Part shown: in pieces, positions 26,027 through 33,894 of the stretch | How the letters are laid out: each line of letters opens with the position of its first letter | How positions within the stretch are numbered: the stretch's first letter is position 1 | Assembly: GCA_944375745.1 (NCBI GenBank) | Contig: CALWAV010000138.1 | Coordinates: 1-55,592, forward strand | Direction of reading: 5' to 3' | Length of the DNA stretch: 55,592 nt | Source of the DNA: an uncultured Merdimonas sp. | Lineage (GTDB): Bacteria; Bacillota; Clostridia; Lachnospirales; Lachnospiraceae | Notes under the pieces: model-generated | Seen by the model: only the letters and a program-made list of their open reading frames with translations | Told to the model about the DNA's origin: nothing | Database searches by the model: none | Position numbers and translations under genes: made by a program

Positions 26027-26863
26027 ATGATAGAGCTTGGAAAAAAGCAGGAACTTACAGTCATAAAAAAGGCCGATTTCGGCATATATCTGGCAGAGGG
26101 AGCGGATGCGTCCGAGCGGGTGCTGCTTCCCAAAAAGCAGGTGCCGGAGGGAACGGTCCTGGGAGACAGACTTAAGGTTTTCGTCTACCGGGATTCCAGT
26201 GACCGGCTGATCTCCACCACCCGGGAGCCGAAGGTGGAGCTGGGCGGCCTGGCTGTGCTGAAGGTGGTCCAGACGGGAAAGATCGGCGCTTTTCTGGACT
26301 GGGGCCTGGAAAAGGATCTGTTGCTTCCTTTCCGCCAGCAGACGCGGCGTGTGAAGGAAGGCGAGGAGGTGCTGATTGCCCTGTATACAGATAAGAGCAG
26401 CCGTCTCTGCGCTACTATGAATGTCTATGAGTATCTGGAGAATCAATCACCTTATCAGAAGGATGACAGGGTCAAGGGAACGGTTTATGAGATCAGCGGG
26501 GAGTTCGGCGCTTTTGTGGCGGTAGATAACCGCTATTCCGGCCTGATTCCCAGAAAGGATTTCCACGGAGGGGCTCAGATCGGCGATGTGATCGAAGCGC
26601 GGGTGACTGCGGTCCGTGAAGATGGGAAACTGAATCTCAGTATGCAGGAAAAAGCTTATCTGCAGATAGACCGTGACGCGGAAACGGTGCTGAAGGTGAT
26701 CGATGAATTTGACGGCGTGCTGCCTTTCAATGACAAAGCGTCTCCGGAAGTGATTGAACGGGAGCTGAAGCTCAGTAAAAATGCGTTCAAACGGGCAGTG
26801 GGAAGGCTTTTAAAGGAAGGCAAAATAGAAATAACAGAGAAGAGCATCCGCCGCAAATCATGA
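26027..26863 (+). CDS. S1 RNA-binding domain protein, CvfB/YitL-like
   Basis: A 278-residue protein with three S1-like OB folds (about residues 5-60, 65-130 and 145-210) and a C-terminal winged helix (about 220-278), the layout of the CvfB/YitL family. The first S1 unit has the typical KADFGIYLAEG; later ones have KIGAFLDWGLEKDLLLP and GEFGAFVAVDNRYSGLIP. CvfB in staphylococci affects virulence gene expression through RNA binding; the role here is inferred only at the level of RNA binding. It lies in an operon-like position after the thioesterase gene. Confidence 0.9.
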   Translation: MIELGKKQELTVIKKADFGIYLAEGADASERVLLPKKQVPEGTVLGDRLKVFVYRDSSDRLISTTREPKVELGGLAVLKVVQTGKIGAFLDWGLEKDLLLPFRQQTRRVKEGEEVLIALYTDKSSRLCATMNVYEYLENQSPYQKDDRVKGTVYEISGEFGAFVAVDNRYSGLIPRKDFHGGAQIGDVIEARVTAVREDGKLNLSMQEKAYLQIDRDAETVLKVIDEFDGVLPFNDKASPEVIERELKLSKNAFKRAVGRLLKEGKIEITEKSIRRKS

Positions 26864-26922
26864 AAAAGTACCAAATTTTGAAAAAATCAAAAAAATCTCT
26901 TTCCAAAGCTATGTTTTATGGT

Positions 26923-26928
26923 TATAAT
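26923..26928 (+). promoter_or_regulatory. -10 element for the 77-aa protein gene
   Basis: TATAAT at 26923-26928 lies 27 bp upstream of the ATG. TTTCCA 17 bp further up is a weak -35. An A-rich tract precedes it. Confidence 0.55.
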
Positions 26929-26954
26929 GAGAGAGAAGAAAGGGGTGAATAAAG

Positions 26955-27188
26955 ATGAAAGTTCAGAATATTACTGACATCGACAAGTTCTTCAAGGTAG
27001 TTGACAGCTGCAAGGGAAAGGTAGAGCTGGTTACAGGTGAGGGTGACAGACTGAATCTGAAGTCAAAGCTTTCTCAGTACGTATCCATGGCGAACATTTT
27101 CTCAAACGGAGAGATTCCGGAGCTTGAGATTATCGCATATGAAAAAGAAGACATCGATAAATTAGTATCTTTTATGATCAATGGTTAA
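26955..27188 (+). CDS. Conserved small protein (77 aa), function unknown
   Basis: A small soluble protein with mixed alpha/beta character (KVQNITDIDKFFKVVDSCKG, then a beta segment KVELVTGEGDRLNL and a C-terminal helix). From memory, close relatives are widespread in Lachnospiraceae and sometimes carry the unsupported label polyA polymerase; nothing in 77 residues supports that enzyme activity. A strong AAGGGGTG site, its own promoter and a terminator show that it is a real, separately expressed gene. Its codon use looks like that of highly expressed genes (few rare codons). Confidence 0.75.
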   Translation: MKVQNITDIDKFFKVVDSCKGKVELVTGEGDRLNLKSKLSQYVSMANIFSNGEIPELEIIAYEKEDIDKLVSFMING

Positions 27189-27190
27189 GT

Positions 27191-27234
27191 AAAACGAGGT
27201 GATGGCTCCGGAAAGGAGTGGTTGCCTCGTTTTT
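27191..27234 (+). terminator. Terminator after the 77-aa gene
   Basis: AACGAGG (27193-27199) pairs with CCTCGTT (27225-27231), with an inner CTCC/GGAG stem, followed by a T5 run. Confidence 0.88.
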
Positions 27235-27326
27235 CGCATGGCGTCCTTATGAAAGGGCCTGGCCGCGGTGTGTTCTCGGGAACTGCCCGCGGTGCCCCTG
27301 GGCGGGACAGAACCCTGAGCATGATT

Positions 27327-27375
27327 CCGGCGCCGGCGCGCGGGAGCTTCTAAAGCTTCCGCCTGCCGGCGCCGG
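27327..27375. terminator. GC-rich hairpin between convergent genes
   Basis: CCGGCGCCGGC (27327-27337) pairs with GCCGGCGCCGG (27365-27375), with inner GCGGGAGCTT/AAGCTTCCGC pairing and TTTTA after the right arm on the plus strand. It lies 33 bp from the coaX stop. The outer arms resemble those of the hairpin at 8738-8786. The rest of the 27189-27407 gap holds the preceding terminator and no gene. Confidence 0.65.
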
Positions 27376-27407
27376 TTTTATGATCTTCTGGCGTATTTGT
27401 TTATTTT

Positions 27408-28178
27408 TTATTCTCTGGCATTTTTATAATACAGAATCAGCAGCCCCTTCAGAAGCAGATCCTCTTCCAGTATGATTTCGTGGCGGCAAAGGGGGATGAC
27501 CGCGCGGGCCAGGCCGCCTGTGGCCACCACAGTGCAGTGTTCACCGAGCTCTTCGTTAATCCGGTCAATGAGGCCGTCCAAGGCGCCGGCGCTTCCGTAG
27601 AGGATTCCGCTCTTCATGGAATCCACGGTATTGCTGCCGATGAGTTTCTTCGGCGGGTCCAGAGAGATCCGGGGCAGCTGGGCCGTCCGCCCGGACAAAG
27701 CGTCCAGGGAGATGGCCAGTCCCGGGAGAATCATTTTCCCGATATAGGCTCCGGTACGGTCAATGACAGAGACTGTAGTGGCAGTGCCCATGTCGATGAT
27801 GATCTGAGGCACAGGATAACAGTGGACTCCTGCCACAGCTCCCACCACCAGATCGCTGCCCTGCTGGGCCGGGTCGTCCACGTTCAGCCGGATGCCGGTT
27901 TTCATGCCGGGCCCTACCACCAGGATCCGGGCGCCGGTGTATTTTTCCGCGGCTTCCTTTACGGTTCCGGTCACGGAAGGAACCACGGAAGAGAGGATTC
28001 CGCCCTGAATCTGTCCAGGCAGGATGTCGTGCAGATCCAGGGTCTCCTTGAAAATGGTGGCGTATTCCAGACTGGTAGCTTCCTGGTCCGTAGAAAAGCG
28101 CTCAAGAAAAAGAAGCCGGTCCTTTTCAAAACAGCCGATAACAATATTGGTGTTTCCGATATCTATGGTAAGAATCAT
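27408..28178 (-). CDS. coaX: Type III pantothenate kinase
   Basis: A 256-residue kinase that makes 4'-phosphopantothenate, the first step of CoA synthesis. CoaX motifs are visible: the phosphate-binding start MILTIDIGNTNIVIG, the middle IDMGTATTVSVID, and GSNTVDSMKSGILYG. The length matches the family. GGAGG precedes the ATG. It is downstream of, and co-oriented with, the pantothenate-transporter-like S component, 44 bp apart, so uptake and phosphorylation of pantothenate are likely co-expressed. Type III kinases are usually not inhibited by CoA. Confidence 0.95.
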   Translation of the reverse strand: MILTIDIGNTNIVIGCFEKDRLLFLERFSTDQEATSLEYATIFKETLDLHDILPGQIQGGILSSVVPSVTGTVKEAAEKYTGARILVVGPGMKTGIRLNVDDPAQQGSDLVVGAVAGVHCYPVPQIIIDMGTATTVSVIDRTGAYIGKMILPGLAISLDALSGRTAQLPRISLDPPKKLIGSNTVDSMKSGILYGSAGALDGLIDRINEELGEHCTVVATGGLARAVIPLCRHEIILEEDLLLKGLLILYYKNARE

Positions 28179-28222
28179 TTGCCGTTCCTCCAGGGATAAA
28201 TTTCAATTCCGGGCCCTGCCGC

Positions 28223-28834
28223 TTATTTCTGTGAGCCAAAGAGCCTGGAGCGGTACAGGGCATACCCGATGGCTCCGGTAAGCACTGTGGACGCGGCCAT
28301 TTCACAGACTGCGTTGATGCCCACAAAGGAGCAGATAAACAGCAGAATATTCCGGCCGCCGATGAGCCCCTGTACATAGTCCGTGTTTCCATAGAGCAGA
28401 ATCAGGGCGGACATAAAGAACAGGGTATTCAGAAACGCGGAGAGAAAGCCTGTAATCAGGCAGCCCATGCGGGCGCCTGCCCTCCTGTGGAGAAAGCGGA
28501 AAATATATCCCAGCAGAAAGCCGTCCAGAAGACGGGGAACAAACCGCTGGATAAATGCCAGAACGGGATTGATGTCAAAAAGTACGGCTCCCATGGCGCT
28601 CAAGCCGCCCACGCCGATGCACTGCAGAAAGCTGGTCAATCCGAATACGGCTCCCGCGGCGGCTCCGCCTGCAGGTCCGAGGGTGATGGCTGCCAGCGCT
28701 ACGGGGATCACATTGAATGAGATGGCCAAAGGGCCGATATTCAGGTATCCCAGAGGCGTATAGGCCATAAGAAGCAGGATTCCGGTCAGCAGGCCAAGCA
28801 TGGTTAGCTGCCGTGTGTTGAAGCGTTTTTTCAT
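28223..28834 (-). CDS. panT: ECF transporter S component, PanT-like (pantothenate)
   Basis: A 203-residue membrane protein with about six spans. It is an energy-coupling-factor substrate-binding (S) component; it needs an EcfAA'T module encoded elsewhere. The layout QLTMLGLLTGILLLMAYTPLGYLNIGPLAIS...NVIPVALAAITLGP is typical of S components, and the pantothenate assignment rests on this pattern plus the adjacent coaX gene. AAGGAGG precedes the start. A long palindrome lies directly upstream. Confidence 0.82.
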   Translation of the reverse strand: MKKRFNTRQLTMLGLLTGILLLMAYTPLGYLNIGPLAISFNVIPVALAAITLGPAGGAAAGAVFGLTSFLQCIGVGGLSAMGAVLFDINPVLAFIQRFVPRLLDGFLLGYIFRFLHRRAGARMGCLITGFLSAFLNTLFFMSALILLYGNTDYVQGLIGGRNILLFICSFVGINAVCEMAASTVLTGAIGYALYRSRLFGSQK

Positions 28835-28869
28835 GTTGTTTTCCTCCTTGTTATTATTCTTCTCTTGGA

Positions 28870-28966
28870 GTTACTATTCACAGTCCCGATTCAGACATGG
28901 AAACAGATGTTTACGTGCCAGCACGACACATCTGTTTCCATGTCTGAATCGGCTGTGAATAGTAAC
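28870..28966. repeat. 97-bp near-perfect palindrome between panT and coaBC
   Basis: The left arm starts GTTACTATTCACAG (28870-28883) and continues CGATTCAGACATGGAAACAGATGT to 28910. The right arm is its exact complement (28928-28966) apart from a 2-bp length difference at the TCC/C junction. The centre holds a further CGTGC-CA-GCACG stem (28914-28925). There is no transposase, no T-run and no obvious target duplication. It could form a cruciform or a long RNA hairpin at the 5' side of the panT transcript. Confidence 0.85.
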
Positions 28967-29041
28967 CTTTTGGAAGATACAATACCTTTTCTTTATACCA
29001 CAGAAGCAGGAAAAAAGATATAAAAACTTTTGCCTTTTTGT

Positions 29042-29049
29042 GTTATACT
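29042..29049 (+). promoter_or_regulatory. Extended -10 promoter of coaBC-dnaE
   Basis: TGT-TATACT at 29041-29049 forms an extended -10 element 84 bp upstream of the coaBC ATG. No good -35 lies at 17 bp. The leader between it and the gene holds no recognised riboswitch. Confidence 0.5.
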
Positions 29050-29132
29050 AATTTTGAATATTGCTGTCCGCGGCCGGACCGGGCTGCGGATGATTTTGAA
29101 ATAATGGCTGGACAGAAAGGAAACAAAAAATT

Positions 29133-30323
29133 ATGCTGCTGAAAGGGAAAACCGCGGTGCTTGCCGTGACGGGAAGCATCGCCGCATATAAAATCGTGAA
29201 TCTGGCCCGGATGCTGAAAAAGCTGGGCTGCAATGTACAGGTGCTGATGACCCGGAACGCCACGGAATTTATCACGCCCATCACTTTTGAGGAACTGACG
29301 GGAAATAAATGCCTGGTGGACACCTTTGACCGGAATTTTCAGTATAATGTGGAGCATGTGGCCCTGGCCAAGCTGGCGGATGTGGTCCTTGTGGCCCCTG
29401 CCTCCGGAAATATTATCGGAAAAATCGCGAATGGCATTGCCGATGATATGGTGACCACGACGATTATGGCCTGCCCCTGCAAGAAGATTATCTCACCGGC
29501 CATGAACCATAACATGTATCACAATCCCATCGTTCAGGACAATCTTCAGAAGCTGGCCCGGTTCGGCTATGAGATCATCCCTCCGGCCCACGGAATGCTG
29601 GCAAACGGGGACAGCGGCGACGGCCGCATGCCGGAGGAGAGCGTGCTTCTGGAGTATGTGTTAAGAGAAATTGCCTTTGAAAAGGATCTGGCCGGAAAGC
29701 GGGTGCTTGTGACAGCGGGAGCTACTCAGGAGGCCATTGATCCGGTGCGGTTTATTACTAATCATTCCTCGGGAAAGATGGGCTTTGCGCTGGCCCGGGC
29801 TGCCATGCTCCGGGGAGCGCAGGTGACCCTGGTGGCTGCCCACACAGAGGTGGAGCCGCCCCTGTTTACAGAGGTGGTGCGTGTATCCTCAGCGGAAGAG
29901 ATGTTCCAGGCTGTGGCGGAAAAAGCGCCGGAGCAGGATATTATCATCAAAGCGGCAGCTGTGGCTGATTATACGCCGGTACAGACTGCGGAAAACAAGA
30001 TTAAAAAAGCAGACGGGGAGCTGACGCTGACCCTGAAGCGGACAAAGGATATTCTGAAGTATCTGGGAGAGCACAAGAGGGAAGGCCAGATTCTCTGCGG
30101 CTTTGCCATGGAGACGGAAGACCTGCTGGCGAACGCCAGAAAGAAGCTGACGGAAAAGAACTGCGATCTGATTTGTGCCAACAGCCTCCGGGCCGAGGGC
30201 GCAGGATTCGGCACGGATACGAATCGTGTGACAGTGCTTACAAAGGAGAAAGAGATCGGGCTGGAGCTTCTGACCAAGGAGGAGACAGCCCACCGGATTC
30301 TCGACATCATAAAGGAGATTTAA
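29133..30323 (+). CDS. coaBC: Bifunctional phosphopantothenoylcysteine decarboxylase / phosphopantothenate-cysteine ligase
   Basis: A 396-residue CoA-biosynthesis protein (Dfp). The N-terminal CoaC flavoprotein domain (about 1-185) keeps His75 (VEHVALAK) and Asn125 (SPAMNHNMYHNP), which match E. coli Dfp His75 and Asn125. At position 158 the sequence is GMLANGDSGDGRM, with Asn where E. coli Dfp has the catalytic Cys of ACGD. The C-terminal CoaB ligase domain (about 187-396) has TAGATQEAIDPVRFITNHSSGKMG and AAVADYTPVQTAENKIKK. AAAGGAA precedes the ATG. dnaE starts immediately after the stop (0 bp gap), with its ribosome site inside coaBC. Confidence 0.94.
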   Translation: MLLKGKTAVLAVTGSIAAYKIVNLARMLKKLGCNVQVLMTRNATEFITPITFEELTGNKCLVDTFDRNFQYNVEHVALAKLADVVLVAPASGNIIGKIANGIADDMVTTTIMACPCKKIISPAMNHNMYHNPIVQDNLQKLARFGYEIIPPAHGMLANGDSGDGRMPEESVLLEYVLREIAFEKDLAGKRVLVTAGATQEAIDPVRFITNHSSGKMGFALARAAMLRGAQVTLVAAHTEVEPPLFTEVVRVSSAEEMFQAVAEKAPEQDIIIKAAAVADYTPVQTAENKIKKADGELTLTLKRTKDILKYLGEHKREGQILCGFAMETEDLLANARKKLTEKNCDLICANSLRAEGAGFGTDTNRVTVLTKEKEIGLELLTKEETAHRILDIIKEI

Positions 30324-33300
30324 ATGCCGTTTACACATCTGCATACACATACGGAGTACAGTCTTCTGGACGGCTCCAATAAAATCAAGGAATACGTGGC
30401 AAGAGTCAAGGAGCTGGGCATGACGGCGGCGGCCATCACCGACCACGGAGCCATGTTCGGTGTCATTGACTTTTATAAGGAGGCGAGAGCTCAAGGCATC
30501 AAGCCCATCCTGGGATGCGAGGTCTATGTGGCGCCCAATTCCCGGTTTGACAAGGAAGTGACAGGCGGCGAGGACCGGTACTACCATCTGGTGCTTCTGG
30601 CGGAAAATAATCAGGGTTACGCCAACCTGATGAAGATTGTGTCCCGGGGCTATGTGGAGGGCTTTTATTACCGCCCCAGAGTAGACATGGAAGTTTTGGA
30701 GCAGTTCCATGAGGGAATCATCGCCCTGAGCGCCTGCCTGGCAGGAGAGGTTCAGCGCTATATTGTGAAAGGGCTGTATGACGAGGCAAAAAAGTCTGCT
30801 CTGAAATATGAAAAGGTCTTTGGAAAGGGAAATTATTTTCTGGAGCTTCAGGATCATGGCCTGCCGGATCAAAAGATTGTAAACCAGGCTCTGATGCGCA
30901 TGAGCCAGGAGCTGGATATTCCGCTTGTGGCCACCAATGATATTCATTATACCTATGCCCAGGACGTGAAGCCCCATGATATCCTGCTCTGCATTCAGAC
31001 CGGAAAAAAGCTGGCCGATGAGGACCGGATGCGCTACGAGGGCGGCCAGTATTACGTGAAATCCCCGGAGGAAATGGCGGCGCTTTTTCCCTATGCGCCG
31101 GAGGCCATCGAAAATACCGCGAAGATCGCGGACCGCTGCAATGTGGAGATCGAGTTCGGTGTCACAAAGCTGCCCAAATACGATGTGCCCGAGGGCTATA
31201 CCTCCTGGGAATATCTGAATAAAATCTGTTTTGAGGGTCTGGCAAAGCGCTATCCCGATGATGACGGATCCTTGAAGGAACGGCTGGAATACGAGCTGGG
31301 CGTCATCAAAAACATGGGCTATGTGGATTATTTCCTGATTGTATGGGATTTTATCAAATACGCCAGGGACCACGGCATCGCCGTGGGACCCGGCCGCGGT
31401 TCCGCGGCCGGAAGCATCGTGGCCTACACCATGGGCATCACCAATATCGACCCTATCCGGTATCAGCTGCTGTTTGAGCGTTTCCTGAATCCGGAACGTG
31501 TGTCCATGCCGGATATTGATATAGACTTCTGTTTTGAGCGGCGCCAGGAAGTGATTGATTATGTGGTGCGCAAGTACGGCAAGGACCGGGTGGTCCAGAT
31601 CGTGACCTTCGGTACCATGGCGGCCAGAGGCGTGCTGCGGGACGTGGGCCGTGTCATGGATCTTCCCTACAATTTTGTGGATTCCATCGCCAAAATGGTG
31701 CCTCAGGAGCTGAATATCACCTTGGAAAAGGCTCTTAAGATGAATCCTGAACTCAGGAAAAGCTATGAGAACGATCCTCAGGTTCATGAGCTGATTGACA
31801 TGTCCATGCGTCTGGAAGGCCTGCCCCGGCATACCTCCATGCACGCGGCAGGCGTGGTGATCAGCCAGAAAGAGGTGGATGAGTACGTTCCTCTTTCCAG
31901 AGCCTCAGACGGTACGATTACCACCCAGTTTACCATGACCACGCTGGAGGAGCTGGGCCTTTTGAAGATGGACTTCCTGGGTCTTCGGACTCTGACCGTA
32001 ATCCAGGACGCAGCCCGGATGGCTTCAGAGCGGGAGGGCAGAATCATCGATATGGACAGCATAGATTATGATGACGCGGCGGTGTATGCCTCCATCGGCA
32101 CCGGAAAGACGGAGGGCGTGTTCCAGCTGGAAAGCAGCGGCATGAAGAATTTCATGAAGGAGCTGCAGCCCAAGAACCTGGAGGATGTCATCGCGGGAAT
32201 TTCCCTGTACCGTCCCGGTCCCATGGACTTTATTCCCCAGTATATCCGGGGAAAGAACCATCCGGAGTCCATTACCTATGACTGCCCCCAGCTGGAAGAA
32301 ATTCTGGAGCCCACCTATGGATGTATCGTTTACCAGGAGCAGGTCATGCAGATTGTGCAGAAGCTGGCAGGCTATACGCTGGGACGGAGCGACCTGGTGC
32401 GCCGTGCCATGTCAAAGAAAAAAGCAGCTGTCATGGAAAAGGAGCGCCAGAACTTCGTCTATGGAAATGAGAAAGAGGGCGTGCCCGGCTGTATTGCCAA
32501 CGGCATTGCGGAGGCTACGGCTCAAAAGATTTACGATGAGATGATAGATTTTGCCAAGTACGCTTTCAATAAGTCTCACGCGGCGGCCTACGCGGTGGTG
32601 GCCTATCAGACAGCCTGGCTGAAATATTATTATCCGGTGGAGTTTATGGCGGCTCTGATGACTTCCGTCATCGACAATCCGGGCAAGGTGTCCGAGTATA
32701 TTCTCACCTGCCGCCAGATGGGTATTTCCATTCTGCCTCCGGATATCAACGAGGGTGAGGCGAGGTTTTCCGTGTCGAACGGTTCTATCCGCTATGCCTT
32801 GTCGGCGATTAAGAGCATCGGGCGCCCGGTGGTGGACGCCATTGCGGAGGAACGCCGCCTCGGAGGAAAGTTCAAGAGCCTGACGGATTTTCTGGAGCGG
32901 ATGACCGGTAAAGAGGTCAACAAGCGTGTGGTGGAAAATCTTATCAAGGCGGGGGCCCTGGACAGCCTGGGCGGCACCAGACAGCAGTATATTCTGGCCT
33001 ATGCGGGAATCATGGACAGTGTGGCCCAGAGCCAGAAGACCATGATGACAGGGCAGATGAGCCTTTTCGATCTGGTGGATGAGGACCAGAAGGCCAGCTT
33101 TCAGGCCAAGCTTCCCGATGTGGGAGAATACCCCAAGGAGCTGCTGCTGTCCTTCGAGAAGGAGGTGTTGGGCATCTATGTCAGCGGGCACCCTCTGGAG
33201 GAGTATGAGGAGCGCTGGAGAAAGAACATTACTGCAGTGACCACGGATTTCCAGCTGGATGAGGAGACGAACCGCACCAAGGTACACGATGGAGAGCAGG

Positions 33301-33806
33301 TGGTCGTGGGCGGCATGATTACGGGAAAGACTGTGAAATACACGAAGAATAACCGCGTCATGGCATTTCTGCAGCTGGAAGACCTGCTGGGGTCCGTGGA
33401 AGTGGTGGTATTCCCCAATGTGTATGAAAAGAATTCGGCGGTATTGTCGGAGGAAGCAAAGATTTTCGTCAGCGGGCATGTAAGCGCGGAGGATGACAAG
33501 GCCAGCAAGCTGATCTGCGACCGGATCATTCCATTTGAGGCGGGAAGAAGGGAGCTGTGGATTCAGTTTCCCAACCAGCAGGAGTGCATAAGAAGGGAGC
33601 CGGAGCTTCTTCAGCTTCTGGCTGACAGTGACGGGCACGACCGGGTGGTGCTGTACGCGGCCGCAGAGAAATCCGTCAAACGGCTGCCGGCAGGCCAGAC
33701 CGTGGACGCAGACCGGGATCTGATTGTAAAGCTTGAGAAAAGCTTTGGTGAAGGGAATGTAAAAGTTGTGGAGAAACGTATTGAAAATATAAGGCGGATG
33801 CAGTAA
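30324..33806 (+). CDS. dnaE: DNA polymerase III subunit alpha (DnaE)
   Basis: A 1160-residue C-family polymerase. The N-terminal PHP domain starts PFTHLHTHTEYSLLDGSNKI; the polymerase core has the catalytic motif PDIDIDFCFERR with Asp399 and Asp401 (P396 start) and GPGRGSAAGSIVAY. The finger and beta-binding region follow, with RHTSMHAAGVVIS and KKKAAVMEKER. A tandem HhH region and an OB fold are at about 975-1080 (VVVGGMITGKTVKYTKNNRVMAFLQLEDLLGSVEV). Length fits DnaE1-type enzymes. It directly abuts coaBC, so translational coupling is likely; AAAGGAG lies inside the coaBC end. Confidence 0.97.
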   Translation: MPFTHLHTHTEYSLLDGSNKIKEYVARVKELGMTAAAITDHGAMFGVIDFYKEARAQGIKPILGCEVYVAPNSRFDKEVTGGEDRYYHLVLLAENNQGYANLMKIVSRGYVEGFYYRPRVDMEVLEQFHEGIIALSACLAGEVQRYIVKGLYDEAKKSALKYEKVFGKGNYFLELQDHGLPDQKIVNQALMRMSQELDIPLVATNDIHYTYAQDVKPHDILLCIQTGKKLADEDRMRYEGGQYYVKSPEEMAALFPYAPEAIENTAKIADRCNVEIEFGVTKLPKYDVPEGYTSWEYLNKICFEGLAKRYPDDDGSLKERLEYELGVIKNMGYVDYFLIVWDFIKYARDHGIAVGPGRGSAAGSIVAYTMGITNIDPIRYQLLFERFLNPERVSMPDIDIDFCFERRQEVIDYVVRKYGKDRVVQIVTFGTMAARGVLRDVGRVMDLPYNFVDSIAKMVPQELNITLEKALKMNPELRKSYENDPQVHELIDMSMRLEGLPRHTSMHAAGVVISQKEVDEYVPLSRASDGTITTQFTMTTLEELGLLKMDFLGLRTLTVIQDAARMASEREGRIIDMDSIDYDDAAVYASIGTGKTEGVFQLESSGMKNFMKELQPKNLEDVIAGISLYRPGPMDFIPQYIRGKNHPESITYDCPQLEEILEPTYGCIVYQEQVMQIVQKLAGYTLGRSDLVRRAMSKKKAAVMEKERQNFVYGNEKEGVPGCIANGIAEATAQKIYDEMIDFAKYAFNKSHAAAYAVVAYQTAWLKYYYPVEFMAALMTSVIDNPGKVSEYILTCRQMGISILPPDINEGEARFSVSNGSIRYALSAIKSIGRPVVDAIAEERRLGGKFKSLTDFLERMTGKEVNKRVVENLIKAGALDSLGGTRQQYILAYAGIMDSVAQSQKTMMTGQMSLFDLVDEDQKASFQAKLPDVGEYPKELLLSFEKEVLGIYVSGHPLEEYEERWRKNITAVTTDFQLDEETNRTKVHDGEQVVVGGMITGKTVKYTKNNRVMAFLQLEDLLGSVEVVVFPNVYEKNSAVLSEEAKIFVSGHVSAEDDKASKLICDRIIPFEAGRRELWIQFPNQQECIRREPELLQLLADSDGHDRVVLYAAAEKSVKRLPAGQTVDADRDLIVKLEKSFGEGNVKVVEKRIENIRRMQ

Positions 33807-33894
33807 AATCACACTCATAGGCCTTCGTACGGACAAAAGGGCCGCGTGCGGAAGCCGCAGGTGTTCAAAATGGACAGATGCGAGGAGGATGAAC

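Noticed and set aside
29050..29132. Riboswitch before coaBC
   Set aside because: The leader is about 80 nt with no conserved aptamer-like pattern that I can recognise.
29889..31844. 651-codon open frame on the minus strand across dnaE
   Set aside because: It lies fully antisense to the well-supported coaBC/dnaE genes and its product is His/Leu-rich with no recognisable domain; long antisense frames arise from codon bias in this GC range.
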